A stretch of 64,000 nucleotides of DNA, from assembly GCF_009176305.1 (NCBI RefSeq), contig NZ_BLAJ01000007.1:62001-126000 (forward strand), read 5' to 3'. Made by a program: the position numbers and the translations under genes. Under the pieces are notes generated by a model. The model was given only the letters and a program-made list of their open reading frames with translations. It made no database searches and had not been told where the DNA came from. Below, piece by piece: positions 18,797 to 28,911 of the stretch. The stretch comes from Martinezella dioscoreae (GTDB lineage: Bacteria; Pseudomonadota; Alphaproteobacteria; Rhizobiales; Rhizobiaceae). How positions within the stretch are numbered: position 1 is the stretch's first letter; each line of letters starts with the position of its first letter.

Positions 18797-19673
18797 CGCG
18801 AAGCTCACCCATTTTGCCGAGGACATGAAGCCGCCGCGCGAGCGCCCGTGGTTCCTCTCCGTCCTCATCCATGTCGCTCTCATCGCCGCGTCGATCGTGA
18901 TGCTCTATCCGCTGCTGTGGATGCTGTCCGGCTCGATCAAGGACCAGAACGAGATCTTCGGCACGGCCTCGCTGATCCCCTCGCAATTCGATTTCAGCTC
19001 CTATGCCCGCGGCTGGTTCGGCGGCCAGGTCACCTTCGGCAAATTCGTCTGGAATTCGGCCGTCATCGCCGTGCTTTCGGTCATCGGCAACGTCATTTCC
19101 TGCTCGCTGGCGGCTTACGCCTTCGCGCGGCTGAACTTCTGGGGCAAGAATTTCTGGTTCGCGCTGATGCTGGGCACGCTGATGCTGCCCTATCACGTCA
19201 CGCTGATCCCGCAATATATCCTCTTCCTCAAGCTCGGCTGGGTGAAGACCATGCTGCCGCTCGTCGTACCGAAATTCCTGGCCGTCGATGCCTTCTTCAT
19301 CTTCCTGATGGTGCAGTTCTTCCGCGGCATTCCACGCGAGCTGGACGAGGCCGCCATGATGGACGGCTGCAGCCCATGGCGCATCTACTGGCGGATCATG
19401 CTGCCGCTGTCGCTTCCCGTTCTGGCGACGGCCGCCATCTTCTCCTTCATCTGGACCTGGGATGATTTCTTCGGGCCGCTGATCTACCTCTCGGACATCA
19501 ACACCTACACGGTACAGCTCGGCCTGCGCTCCTTCGTCGACTCCACCGGAAGTTCCGACTGGAGCAGCCTGTTTGCCATGTCGAGCCTGTCGCTGATCCC
19601 GGTCTTCCTGATCTTCCTCTTCTTTCAGAGGCTGCTGATCGACGGCATCGCGACCGCCGGCCTCAAACGCTGA
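18789..19673 (+). CDS. Sugar ABC transporter permease (MalG type)
   Basis: A 294-residue permease with six membrane segments. The EAA loop ELDEAAMMDGCS starts at about residue 184. It overlaps the upstream permease by 8 bases and is followed after 73 bases by an oxidoreductase gene in the same direction. It pairs with the upstream permease. Confidence 0.87.
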   Translation: MTDAKLTHFAEDMKPPRERPWFLSVLIHVALIAASIVMLYPLLWMLSGSIKDQNEIFGTASLIPSQFDFSSYARGWFGGQVTFGKFVWNSAVIAVLSVIGNVISCSLAAYAFARLNFWGKNFWFALMLGTLMLPYHVTLIPQYILFLKLGWVKTMLPLVVPKFLAVDAFFIFLMVQFFRGIPRELDEAAMMDGCSPWRIYWRIMLPLSLPVLATAAIFSFIWTWDDFFGPLIYLSDINTYTVQLGLRSFVDSTGSSDWSSLFAMSSLSLIPVFLIFLFFQRLLIDGIATAGLKR

Positions 19674-19746
19674 TTATGAACCCCGCAGTCCCGAATACCC
19701 AAGGTTTGGGACTGCGAACCAACAAAACCACGAAAGGAAATGTCGC

Positions 19747-20772
19747 ATGAGCGCGCTGCGCTTCGCCGCCATCGGCCTTAATCACGATCATATCTACGGC
19801 CAGGTCAACGTCATGCTGCGGGCCGGCGCCGAACTCGTCGCCTTCCATGCGGTGGAGAACGATCTCGCCGCCACCTTTGCCGAACGCTTCCCGCAAGCGA
19901 AACGCATCGCTGACAAGCGCGAAATCCTGGAGGACCACTCCATCGCGCTGATCGTTAGCGCCGCGATTTCCAGTGAGCGCGCCGATCTCGCTATCGAGGC
20001 CATGCGCCACGGCAAGGACGTGATGCTCGACAAGCCCGGCATGGTGACGCTGGATCAGCTCGCTGAAGTGCGAAAAGTGCAGGCCGAGACCAAGCGCATC
20101 GTCTCCATCCTCTATTCCGAACATTTCGAGACGGCATCGACGGTCAAGGCCGGCGAATTGGTCAAGGCGGGCGCCATCGGCAAGGTCATCCACACGACCG
20201 GCCTCGGCCCCCATCGGCTCCGCAAACCCACCCGGCCGGACTGGTTCTTCGACCGTAAGCGCTATGGCGGCATCATCGCCGACATCGCCTCGCATCAGTG
20301 CGAGCAGTTTCTGTTCTTCGCGGACTCGCTGGAAGCCGAGGTGCTGTCGGCGACGGTGTCCAACCGCGCCAATCCGGAAACGCCGGGCCTGCAGGATTAT
20401 GGCGATTTCCATGTGAGGACGCCTGACGTCACGGGCTATGTCCGCGTCGACTGGTTCACGCCGGATGGTCTGTCGACATGGGGCGACGGCCGCCTCTTCA
20501 TCGTCGGCACGGAAGGGACAATCGAGCTGCGCAAATATATCGACGTCGCCGGCCGGCCCGGCACCGATCACCTCTTCCTCACCGATCGCAAGGGCATGCA
20601 GCATATCGACTGCAGCGGAGTGGAGCTGCCCTATGGCCGCCAGCTTGTAGCCGACATCAGAGACCGTACCGAGACGGCTATGGGCCAGGAACATTGCTTC
20701 AAGGCCATGGAGCTGGCGCTGAAGGCGCAGGCGCTTGCCGAGGCTACATCGCTCAAGAACGCTCAGAGGTAA
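19747..20772 (+). CDS. Gfo/Idh/MocA-family oxidoreductase
   Basis: A 341-residue NAD(P)-dependent dehydrogenase-like protein. The N-terminal Rossmann start is AAIGLNHDHIYGQ, with the usual GxGxxG replaced by GLNHDH, a variant also seen in other family members. Then come DKPGMVTLDQL (the EKP-loop equivalent) and DIASHQCEQFLFF near the active site. AAAGGAAA precedes the ATG by a few bases. It sits in the transporter operon directly before a second member of the family, so the two probably catalyse consecutive oxidation/reduction steps on the imported sugar. The weak nucleotide loop makes cofactor use less certain. Confidence 0.82.
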   Translation: MSALRFAAIGLNHDHIYGQVNVMLRAGAELVAFHAVENDLAATFAERFPQAKRIADKREILEDHSIALIVSAAISSERADLAIEAMRHGKDVMLDKPGMVTLDQLAEVRKVQAETKRIVSILYSEHFETASTVKAGELVKAGAIGKVIHTTGLGPHRLRKPTRPDWFFDRKRYGGIIADIASHQCEQFLFFADSLEAEVLSATVSNRANPETPGLQDYGDFHVRTPDVTGYVRVDWFTPDGLSTWGDGRLFIVGTEGTIELRKYIDVAGRPGTDHLFLTDRKGMQHIDCSGVELPYGRQLVADIRDRTETAMGQEHCFKAMELALKAQALAEATSLKNAQR

Positions 20773-20779
20773 CTGCGTC

Positions 20780-21850
20780 ATGTCCGACATCAAGAAAGTC
20801 GCGATCATCGGCCTCGGCATCGGCCGCTCCCACATCGTCGAAGGTTATCTGCCGCATCCGGATCGCTTCGAAGTCGCCGTCCTCTGCGATCTCAACGAGG
20901 AACGCCTGAACGCCGTCGGCGACGAATTCGGCATCGCGAGACGCCTCAAGGACTTCTCGGAAGTCCTCAACATGCCCGCTATCGACATCATCGACATCTG
21001 CACCCCGCCCGGTTCGCATTTCCAGCTCATCATGCAGGCGCTTGCCGCCGGCAAACACGTGGTCTGCGAAAAGCCGCTTGTGGGATCGCTCGCCGATGTC
21101 GATGCGGTCATCGCGGCCGAAAAGACCGCCAAGGGCCGGCTGATGCCGATATTCCAGTATCGCTATGGCGACGGCATCCAGAAGGCCAAGCGCATCATCG
21201 CTTCGGGTATTGCCGGCAAGCCCTATGTCGCCACGTCGGAGACGCATTGGGTGCGCGGCGCCGATTATTATGCGGTTCCCTGGCGCGGCAAGTGGGATAC
21301 CGAACTCGGCGGCGTGCTGATGACGCACTCTATCCATCTGCACGACATGCTGACCTATCTGATGGGGCCGATCGCGGGCCTCTTCGGCCGCGTCGCCACC
21401 CGCGTCAACGATATTGAGGTGGAGGACTGCGCCAGCGCCAGCCTGTTGATGGAAAACGGCGCGCTCGCCACCATCAGCGCAACGCTCGGCTCGCAGGAGC
21501 AGATCAGCCGCCTGCGCCTCGCCTTCGAAAACGTCCTGATCGAAAGCAATCACGAGCCCTACAGCCCCGGCCAGGACCCCTGGAAGATCGTCCCCGCCAA
21601 TGACGAGATCGGCGCGAAGATCGATGCGCTGCTCGCCGACTGGTCGCCTATTCCCAACCGTTTCAACACGCAGATGAGGCTGTTCCACGACGCGCTAGTG
21701 TCCGGCGGACCGCTGCCGGTGACGACGGCCGATGCCCGCCAGGCACTGGAACTGGTCACGGCATTCTATGAATCGTCGGAAACGCGCACCGAAGTCCGCT
21801 TCCCCGTCGGGCCGGAAGCCAAGAAATACAAGAGTTGGAGGCCGTCATGA
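20780..21850 (+). CDS. Gfo/Idh/MocA-family oxidoreductase
   Basis: A 356-residue dehydrogenase with a standard Rossmann opening (KKVAIIGLGIGRSHI), CTPPGSHF, the conserved EKPL (about residue 94) and GGVLMTHSIHLHDML, where the catalytic His lies. The ATG at 20780 follows AGAGGT and is 7 bases after the previous stop; the frame also runs 15 codons upstream into the previous gene, which I reject as the start. It shows little similarity in detail to its neighbour at 19747, so the pair is not a recent duplication. It likely oxidises a pyranose or inositol-like substrate. Confidence 0.85.
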   Translation: MSDIKKVAIIGLGIGRSHIVEGYLPHPDRFEVAVLCDLNEERLNAVGDEFGIARRLKDFSEVLNMPAIDIIDICTPPGSHFQLIMQALAAGKHVVCEKPLVGSLADVDAVIAAEKTAKGRLMPIFQYRYGDGIQKAKRIIASGIAGKPYVATSETHWVRGADYYAVPWRGKWDTELGGVLMTHSIHLHDMLTYLMGPIAGLFGRVATRVNDIEVEDCASASLLMENGALATISATLGSQEQISRLRLAFENVLIESNHEPYSPGQDPWKIVPANDEIGAKIDALLADWSPIPNRFNTQMRLFHDALVSGGPLPVTTADARQALELVTAFYESSETRTEVRFPVGPEAKKYKSWRPS

Positions 21851-21894
21851 ACGTTGCCCCGCGAGCCATCAGGACTAACAAGGAGGGAGCGCCT

Positions 21895-22974
<1,080 letters not shown>

Positions 22975-22989
22975 GAGAGCTGGTGTGAA

Positions 22990-23022
22990 GAGTTATCTCG
23001 CCCCTGGCGGGCGAGATAACTC
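22990..23022. terminator. Strong hairpin between convergent genes, probable bidirectional terminator
   Basis: Perfect 14-bp arms (GAGTTATCTCGCCC and its complement) enclose a 5-base loop. The hairpin lies 15 bases after the ATPase stop and 16 bases beyond the stop of the convergent glycosidase. There is no T-run, so intrinsic termination is not certain. Confidence 0.55.
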
Positions 23023-23038
23023 CTCGTGCCGCCATCAA

Positions 23039-25507
23039 CTACACCTCGACGATCCGCCGGCTGCCGATGGCGCGGATCTGACCGGATGGAATGACATCAG
23101 CCGGAACGCCCTCCCGCCGGTACAGGCGAATCCGCCGGCTGCCCGGCGCAAGATGGAACCAGTCGTCCTCGGCCCGATAGGCTTCTAGATCGATCTGCAC
23201 CGATTGTGCCAGCCGGTCGCTGATCAGCTCCAAATACCAATCCTCACCTTCCTGAAGAACCGATGCAGTGATCTCGGCATCGTGAAAAGCTTTCGTTCTG
23301 CCAAGCGGGAAGTAGAAGGCCTCAGCGATCACCGCGCCGGTTACCGAGTTCGTCAGCCGAGCCACTACGACATCATGTGATGGCGGACCGAAACGGAAAG
23401 CATAGGTCGTGTCAAAGAAGGCGCCAAACAGATCAGTGCAGGCTATCTTTTGCTTGGCGCGGGCTTCGAGCACCAGATCGCGGCCGCCACCGACGACGAT
23501 CTGACGCCCGTCACGCAGGCAGGAGACTTCGACGGTGAGGTCAAGCGCTGCATCGCTCTCATTCATGACGTGTACGTCGAGACCGTTCGTACCTTCATCC
23601 ATCAGAAGCACCTGTACTGGCCGGAAGGCACGGCGCAGCCCATACCAGACCGGCTTCGGCTCTCCGGTCGAATCGATCACGCCCCAGCCGGCGCCGGGAA
23701 GCAGATCCTGCAGCGTCCAGACAAGCGCGCCATTGCAGCCGGAACCTCGGCGGCGCCACTCCGCATAGGTCTCCTCGGCCACTTCACCGGTCACCGCCCG
23801 CGAGAGGTTGAGATAGAGATCCGGGTCTTCCCGCCGCAATCGGTTGGGCTCGAAACCGTAAAGCTCCTGAAGATAATGATCACGCACATCCTCGAAATCC
23901 CAGGATGCGCCGCGATCGCGCGGTACCCGCTCTTTCCATAGCGGACTATGGACTGCCGGAACCGGCAGATGCTGCCCCAGAGTACGGGCTTGCGGCACAT
24001 GCGCGAAAGCCAGGCTCTCTGCGGCGAAGCGGACGTCGGCGCGGCGCGCATCGGCAAGCGGCCGCATATACGCCCCGACGCCATAATAATGCGTGACGCC
24101 GGCATTTGGCGAAAACGGCATCGGCCCGCCCGAGGGCGAGTTGACGACATAGGGCACATCCGGCCGCAACGATTGCACCAGTGGCGGGATGATCTCCTCG
24201 ACAACAGGGCTTTTCCAGAACTGTTCGGGCAGGCCCATCATGGCTGCCTGCTGATGGATCTCGCTGCCGCCGCAAAGGATGGCCAGCGAAGGCGACAGCC
24301 GAGTGCCGCTCAGGAACTGCGAAGCCTCCGCCTCGACATGGGCGTTGAACGCCTTGTCATTCTTCGGATAGTCGAAATTGGCGAACATGAAATCCTGCCA
24401 GACCAGCAGGCCAAGTCCGTCGCACAGGCGGAAGAATTCCGGCGTTTCATATGCCATGGTGCCGCCGATACGGATCATGTTCATGCCGGCTTCAGCCGCC
24501 AGCCGTAGCCAGGGTTCATAATCGTCGCGGCCATCAGGCAGGCGTACGATATCGGCAGTGGTCCAGACCGCGCCGCGGCAGAAAATCCGCTCGCCATTCA
24601 CGACAAGAGCGAAATCCTGGCCATCGGCGCCGCGATCGACCGACAGCCGACGGAAACCGGTCTTTCCGAGCGCATGCTCCACGCCATCGACGACGAGCGA
24701 GATATCATGGAGCTGCGGCACGCCATGCGTATGCGGCCACCAGGGCACCACATCGGGAATTTTGAGGATTGCGGTATAACGGCCGGCGCTATCCTTTTCG
24801 AAGGCCTGCTCCGTCTCTCCGCAGCGCAAAAGCAGCTCCTCAACCGTGCCCTCGATCGAGAGCGAGGCATAGAGCCTACCCTCGCCATTCTCAAGCAGGT
24901 CCGGCCGCAAGGAGAGATCACGAATGACAGGCGCGCTCGGCCGCAGCAGCGAGATCGGCCGCCACGGACCGACGGCCTGAACATCCGGACACCAGCCTGG
25001 CATATGGCCGAGCAATGTCGTGCGCACCATGCGCAGGCCCTGGGGCGTGATCATCTGCGGCCGCCAGCGGGCGCGTGGCCCGGGCTCGGAAAGCTTCGGC
25101 TCCAGCGCACGGAAGCAGAGCGCCAGCTCGTCACCGCCAAGCAGGGTGACGTCAAGGTCATGGGCCTCGAACATGCTTTCGGACACAAGGATTTGCTGGC
25201 CGTTGAGGAAGACTTCGCAAAGCGTCGCCAGCCCCTCCAGTCGCAGGACCGCCTCGCCCGCCTCCACATCCACCAGACGGCAGATGTACCAGGCATCGCG
25301 ATCATGAAGCGGCTGCGGCCTTGTCCGGTCGAAACGCCCGGCCTTTTCCAGCGCCTCCGCCACGGTGCCCGGCACGGGCGCGGGAATGAAACCTGAGGTC
25401 AGCGGCACATCGGACGGTAAGAGGCAGGTGCCTGCCTCCGTCAGTACCAGATTCCAACCTTCGCTCAGCCGCATTCCGCCGCCGAGATCCGCCAAGCGCC
25501 CGCCCAT
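23039..25507 (-). CDS. Glycoside hydrolase family 2 protein (beta-mannosidase-like)
   Basis: An 822-residue cytoplasmic glycosidase with no signal peptide. The N-terminal galactose-binding-like and beta-sandwich domains cover about residues 1-300. The barrel begins near 305, with NMIRIGGTMAYETPEFFR, LCDGLGLLVWQDF and ILCGGSEIHQQ. The acid/base Glu is E416, but the preceding residue is Ser rather than the usual Asn. A nucleophile candidate is E497 in RFAAESLAF. C-terminal sandwich domains follow. It would remove a terminal sugar, perhaps mannose or glucuronate, from an oligosaccharide brought in by the adjacent transporter. It converges on the transporter operon. The start could instead be the ATG at 25474. 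Confidence 0.78.
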   Translation of the reverse strand: MGGRLADLGGGMRLSEGWNLVLTEAGTCLLPSDVPLTSGFIPAPVPGTVAEALEKAGRFDRTRPQPLHDRDAWYICRLVDVEAGEAVLRLEGLATLCEVFLNGQQILVSESMFEAHDLDVTLLGGDELALCFRALEPKLSEPGPRARWRPQMITPQGLRMVRTTLLGHMPGWCPDVQAVGPWRPISLLRPSAPVIRDLSLRPDLLENGEGRLYASLSIEGTVEELLLRCGETEQAFEKDSAGRYTAILKIPDVVPWWPHTHGVPQLHDISLVVDGVEHALGKTGFRRLSVDRGADGQDFALVVNGERIFCRGAVWTTADIVRLPDGRDDYEPWLRLAAEAGMNMIRIGGTMAYETPEFFRLCDGLGLLVWQDFMFANFDYPKNDKAFNAHVEAEASQFLSGTRLSPSLAILCGGSEIHQQAAMMGLPEQFWKSPVVEEIIPPLVQSLRPDVPYVVNSPSGGPMPFSPNAGVTHYYGVGAYMRPLADARRADVRFAAESLAFAHVPQARTLGQHLPVPAVHSPLWKERVPRDRGASWDFEDVRDHYLQELYGFEPNRLRREDPDLYLNLSRAVTGEVAEETYAEWRRRGSGCNGALVWTLQDLLPGAGWGVIDSTGEPKPVWYGLRRAFRPVQVLLMDEGTNGLDVHVMNESDAALDLTVEVSCLRDGRQIVVGGGRDLVLEARAKQKIACTDLFGAFFDTTYAFRFGPPSHDVVVARLTNSVTGAVIAEAFYFPLGRTKAFHDAEITASVLQEGEDWYLELISDRLAQSVQIDLEAYRAEDDWFHLAPGSRRIRLYRREGVPADVIPSGQIRAIGSRRIVEV

Positions 25508-25584
25508 GACATCTTCGGGGGATTACCCCCGCCCCAATATGTTCAGAAATAACCCAGCCGTATCGCGGATCAAACGGAAGCCCG

Positions 25585-26544
25585 TCAAAGCTTCCGTTCA
25601 AGTTCGCTCATCATGGAATCCCACGCATCGGCGGCGGGATCAAGCGCCGTGCGCAGCGGCTCGAATTTCTTGCGCGTGATGGCGCGGGCAAGCTGGAACT
25701 GCACCGATTTTGCCGTCTCGGAAATTTTCCGCGCTTCGCCAGCCGCGTTACCCAAATCAGCCGCGAGCCAATCGAAATGGCTGCCGGCCAGTTCGAAATT
25801 GGCGCCGAGCTGACGCAGCGTGTTGAAGGCATATTTATGGAAGAAGCCGAAAGGCCGTTCGGCGATCGCCTCCACCTGCGCCGGGAAGACCTCGGCGAAG
25901 GCGCGGATCGGATTGGCCTTGGGGCGACGGCGGAAATGGAAGGACAGAAGCTGCCGCGCCGTCTCGCGGATTCCAGCGTCAGCGGGTACCTTCTCCGGAA
26001 ATTTCGCAAATTCCGTATAGGGCAGGAAGGGCAGGTCCTCGTCCGTCAGATGCAGCTGGAACAGTCCGTCGAAATCCTCGCCCGACAGCTGGAAGAAGCC
26101 GCCATTGTGGAAATAATCGAGCGTGCGGCCTTCCATATCGAGCCGGTTGATCGCGACCGTCGTCTTGCCGTGTTCGCGGCGATAGCCGACGCCTTGCGTG
26201 TCCGGCATGAAGAAGGAATCCATCTCCACCAGGCAGAGCCGGCCGCGGCCGATCTGCTCGGCGACATGGTTCTCAACCTTGTCGTAAATCGCAAGCTCGG
26301 TGCAGCGCACGCCATAGAGCGCTTCCAGATCCTCGAGCGGCACCTTGAAGAAGGTGAACTGATCGCCCTCGAAATCCTGTGTCACCGTGAAGCCGAGCAT
26401 GGCTTCGGGCGGCAGCTTCAGGCTCGAAAGCACCTCGATCCAGAGATCGATGTAGCAGTTGGTCTCAGGCCACATGCGCTCACTGTCGTGCAGCGCATGT
26501 GGCTTGTAGGCGGCGGGGTCCAGTCCCTGAAACACGGAAGCCAT
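25585..26544 (-). CDS. DUF1839 family protein linked to amino acid:[carrier protein] ligase
   Basis: A 319-residue soluble protein matching DUF1839. The ATG at 26544 lies 8 bases after the ligase stop; the frame is open much further upstream, but that part overlaps the ligase gene antiphase and is not coding. Segments such as ERMWPETNCYIDLWIE, GDQFTFFKVPLEDLE, and VEMDSFFMPDT with YFHNGGFFQL are rich in aromatic and acidic residues. A papain-like or transferase fold could be imagined, but I cannot name catalytic residues. The family occurs next to aminoacyl carrier-protein ligases, so it may accept the aminoacyl group from the carrier; that is inference. It is the last gene of the four-gene unit. 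Confidence 0.75.
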   Translation of the reverse strand: MASVFQGLDPAAYKPHALHDSERMWPETNCYIDLWIEVLSSLKLPPEAMLGFTVTQDFEGDQFTFFKVPLEDLEALYGVRCTELAIYDKVENHVAEQIGRGRLCLVEMDSFFMPDTQGVGYRREHGKTTVAINRLDMEGRTLDYFHNGGFFQLSGEDFDGLFQLHLTDEDLPFLPYTEFAKFPEKVPADAGIRETARQLLSFHFRRRPKANPIRAFAEVFPAQVEAIAERPFGFFHKYAFNTLRQLGANFELAGSHFDWLAADLGNAAGEARKISETAKSVQFQLARAITRKKFEPLRTALDPAADAWDSMMSELERKL

Positions 26545-26552
26545 GGGTGCGA

Positions 26553-27461
26553 TCAGCCCCACAGTGCCTTGCGCACGCTCTCGGGCCATTCCTTGGTGTC
26601 GAGACCATGGGTGTGGAACAGCGCCAGCGCGATGCGCTCCAGGCCGAAGCCCACGCAGGCCGTGTGCACGACGCGGCCATCGGCAAAGTTCAGGCCCCAT
26701 TTCGTGCCGAAGGCATCCTGATGGTAGTTGAAGCTCATGCAGGCGGTCGGCTTGGCGGTCGAGGTGATTGGGATCAGCAGCTCGAACTTCAGGTTCTGGT
26801 CGCGCTGGTTGTTGGCGAGCATCTTGCCGGCCCGGCCGAAGAACGGGTCGTTGGCGACATCGATGGTGACGTCGAGGCCGACGGCCTTCATCATCTCGAC
26901 ACCGCGATCCATCCAGCTCTGGCGGAAATCCGTCACATGCTTTTCGCTGCCCATGCAGACATATTCGCGCATGCGGAAGAGCTGCTGGCGGGCCGGGTCC
27001 TTGGAAGGCTCGTGGCGGAAGCAATAGGATTGCAGATCGTAAAGCGCGCCGTCTTCCGGAATGGCGCCGCGCTTGGCAACCGTCGGATAGAGCGGATAGC
27101 ACGCGGCAGGTGTCAGCACGATATCGGTCGCCTGCTGGTCTTTCGTCCAGTCGTCGCCGACTTCCATGCACTTCAGCAAGCTCATATGGTCGAGCTCGTT
27201 ACCGCAGAAGCTATGCACGGTGCCGGCCAGCTGCGGGAAGCTCTTCATATAGCCGCTCGTCTCAAAGAAGGCGCGGTTCATGCCCGGCGGAAAGCGGATG
27301 GCTTCGGCGCCATCGGCGCCGCCGAATCTGTCGATCAGCCGCTCGAAGGCGGAAATCACATCTTCGAACTGGCCGCTGCGCCCGTAGAGGCCATCAACGC
27401 CGGTGTCGATCAGCAGGCCGGATTCGAAAAGACGGTCGAGAAACGATGTTTGCATATCCAT
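26553..27461 (-). CDS. Amino acid:[carrier protein] ligase (SerRS-like, no tRNA-binding domain)
   Basis: A 302-residue class II aminoacyl-tRNA synthetase-like catalytic domain, far shorter than SerRS (about 430-500) because the N-terminal tRNA-binding arm is absent. Class II motif 2 is YCFRHEPSKD...LFRMREYV and motif 3 is GFGLERIALALF. Candidate zinc ligands C121, E166 and C269 show the spacing I recall for the Bradyrhizobium enzyme Bll0957. Known homologues activate glycine or alanine with ATP and load it on the phosphopantetheine of a small carrier protein rather than on tRNA. Such a carrier is encoded at 28660-28911, two genes upstream. The ligase lies 5 bases after the dehydrogenase stop. 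The end product is unknown. Confidence 0.88.
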   Translation of the reverse strand: MDMQTSFLDRLFESGLLIDTGVDGLYGRSGQFEDVISAFERLIDRFGGADGAEAIRFPPGMNRAFFETSGYMKSFPQLAGTVHSFCGNELDHMSLLKCMEVGDDWTKDQQATDIVLTPAACYPLYPTVAKRGAIPEDGALYDLQSYCFRHEPSKDPARQQLFRMREYVCMGSEKHVTDFRQSWMDRGVEMMKAVGLDVTIDVANDPFFGRAGKMLANNQRDQNLKFELLIPITSTAKPTACMSFNYHQDAFGTKWGLNFADGRVVHTACVGFGLERIALALFHTHGLDTKEWPESVRKALWG

Positions 27462-27466
27462 GACGG

Positions 27467-28660
27467 TTACCCCAACAGGCTGGTATCTTGTTTGTGGACG
27501 AGCAGCATGGTCGACGTATTGCCGAGAATGCGGTCATTCGAAATCATCAATTGCGCCGAGTGCGCGTCGCGCAGGTGGCGGCCGAGGCTGTAGGGCGTAC
27601 CGTTCTTGTAGCCCATGATGCCGCAGATCAGCATCGCATGATTGATGATCGGCAGGATCATCTCCGAGGATGCGATCTTGACGTTGTTCATCGCCACGGC
27701 GAAAGCCATCGACGACAGGCGGTCCGCATCGAGCTTCGCCTCCTCATAGGCCTTCAGCCCGGCAACCACATTGGATTTCACCATCTGCAGCATGCTGGAG
27801 GCTTCGGCGAGACGCAGCGCACCGGGCGGCGGTGCGCCGGGAGACTTGCGGGCAGCGGCACGAACGAAAGCTTGTGCGCGCGAAACCGCATCGGCGGCAA
27901 TGCCATACCACACACCGCTCCAGAGCAGGTGCGAGCTTGCCAGCATCGATTGCGCGGCGATCTCGGCAAACGGCTTCGGCAGGATCTGCTTGGCCGGCGC
28001 CACGCCCTTGAACAGGAAGCCGTCGGAGCAAGTGCCGCGCATGCCGAGCGTGTTCCACTCGACCGTGCGCTTAATCTCGTATTGATCCCTAAGAAAGCAG
28101 GTCAGCACCTGATCGGAAGACGCCGCCTCGGCATGGCTGCGCGAGGTGATCAGAATGGCGTCGGCATGGGCGCCATAGGAGATGACGGTCGCATCCTTTT
28201 CGAGGGTGCAGGTATCGCCTTCGACTTTGATGGCGCAGATGCTGTTGCGCAGATTGCCGCCGATCCCGCCCTCGGTCGTCGCCGAAGCGAGCAGCAGCTG
28301 TTCCCTGGCGATGCGGCGCATGAAGTCACGGTGCCAATCGCTATCGACGCCGTGCTCGACCAGGCTCGACAGCTTGATCTGGTGCATGGCGAAGACCATG
28401 GCGCTTGCAGCGCAAGCCTGACCAAGGATCGAGCAGAGCTCGGCGATTTCGGTCACCGACGCGCCTTCACCGCCGAGATCGGCGGGGATCTGAATGGAGA
28501 GCAGCTTCTCGGCGCGCATCGCGTCGACGGCTTCGCGTGGGAACCGACCTTCGGCATCGACGGCATCGGCGTGCTGGCTGGCGATCGCTGCGACGCGGGC
28601 GGCGCGCACCGCCGCTCCTTCGCCCGACCCAACCTCGAGTAAAGCGACCGCCGCAGTCAT
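27467..28660 (-). CDS. Acyl-CoA dehydrogenase-like flavoprotein of the carrier-protein cluster
   Basis: A 397-residue protein with the acyl-CoA dehydrogenase domain order: N-terminal helical domain (IQIPADLGGEGASVTEIAEL), middle beta domain (ATTEGGIGGNLRNS and TLGMRGTCSDGF) and C-terminal helical domain. The catalytic Glu position is not clear to me. Its ATG overlaps the stop of the carrier-protein gene by one base, and the ligase follows after 5 bases, so it should act on the same intermediate. I infer alpha,beta- or N-oxidation of an aminoacyl group tethered to the carrier, rather than fatty-acid degradation. Classical beta-oxidation partners are absent. Confidence 0.82.
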   Translation of the reverse strand: MTAAVALLEVGSGEGAAVRAARVAAIASQHADAVDAEGRFPREAVDAMRAEKLLSIQIPADLGGEGASVTEIAELCSILGQACAASAMVFAMHQIKLSSLVEHGVDSDWHRDFMRRIAREQLLLASATTEGGIGGNLRNSICAIKVEGDTCTLEKDATVISYGAHADAILITSRSHAEAASSDQVLTCFLRDQYEIKRTVEWNTLGMRGTCSDGFLFKGVAPAKQILPKPFAEIAAQSMLASSHLLWSGVWYGIAADAVSRAQAFVRAAARKSPGAPPPGALRLAEASSMLQMVKSNVVAGLKAYEEAKLDADRLSSMAFAVAMNNVKIASSEMILPIINHAMLICGIMGYKNGTPYSLGRHLRDAHSAQLMISNDRILGNTSTMLLVHKQDTSLLG

Positions 28661-28911
28661 TATGCGACCTTTCTACTATCGAGGATCATGCCGACGGTTC
28701 TTTCGATCGCGGCAATGCTGGCGAAGGACTTGCGGTTCAGCAGGTTGTCGGGAAACTCGATGTCGAAGGCTTCCTCGATGCCGAGCATCAACTGGACGGA
28801 AGCGAAAGAAGACAGGCCGGTCGCATAAAGATCGGCATCGTCTTCGATTTGATCGATAGCAACGGGAAGCGCGCCGAACTTGGCCAGCAAATCGCGAATC
28901 GTCTTGTTCAT
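28660..28911 (-). CDS. Dedicated acyl/aminoacyl carrier protein
   Basis: An 83-residue acidic protein with the acyl-carrier fold. The phosphopantetheine attachment serine is most likely S35 in TGLSSFASVQLML, where the canonical DSL is replaced by SSF. Helix 2 continues as GIEEAFDIEFPDN. It is the first gene of the unit; its stop overlaps the next ATG. It should be the substrate of the aminoacyl ligase encoded downstream rather than the fatty-acid synthase carrier, because it lacks the DSLD core and lies in this operon. A 4'-phosphopantetheinyl transferase must be supplied from elsewhere. Confidence 0.87.
   Translation of the reverse strand: MNKTIRDLLAKFGALPVAIDQIEDDADLYATGLSSFASVQLMLGIEEAFDIEFPDNLLNRKSFASIAAIERTVGMILDSRKVA

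Noticed and set aside
26545..27171. Upstream extension of the DUF1839 frame
   Set aside because: It overlaps the ligase gene in another frame. Its composition is shadow-like, and family similarity begins at the ATG at 26544.
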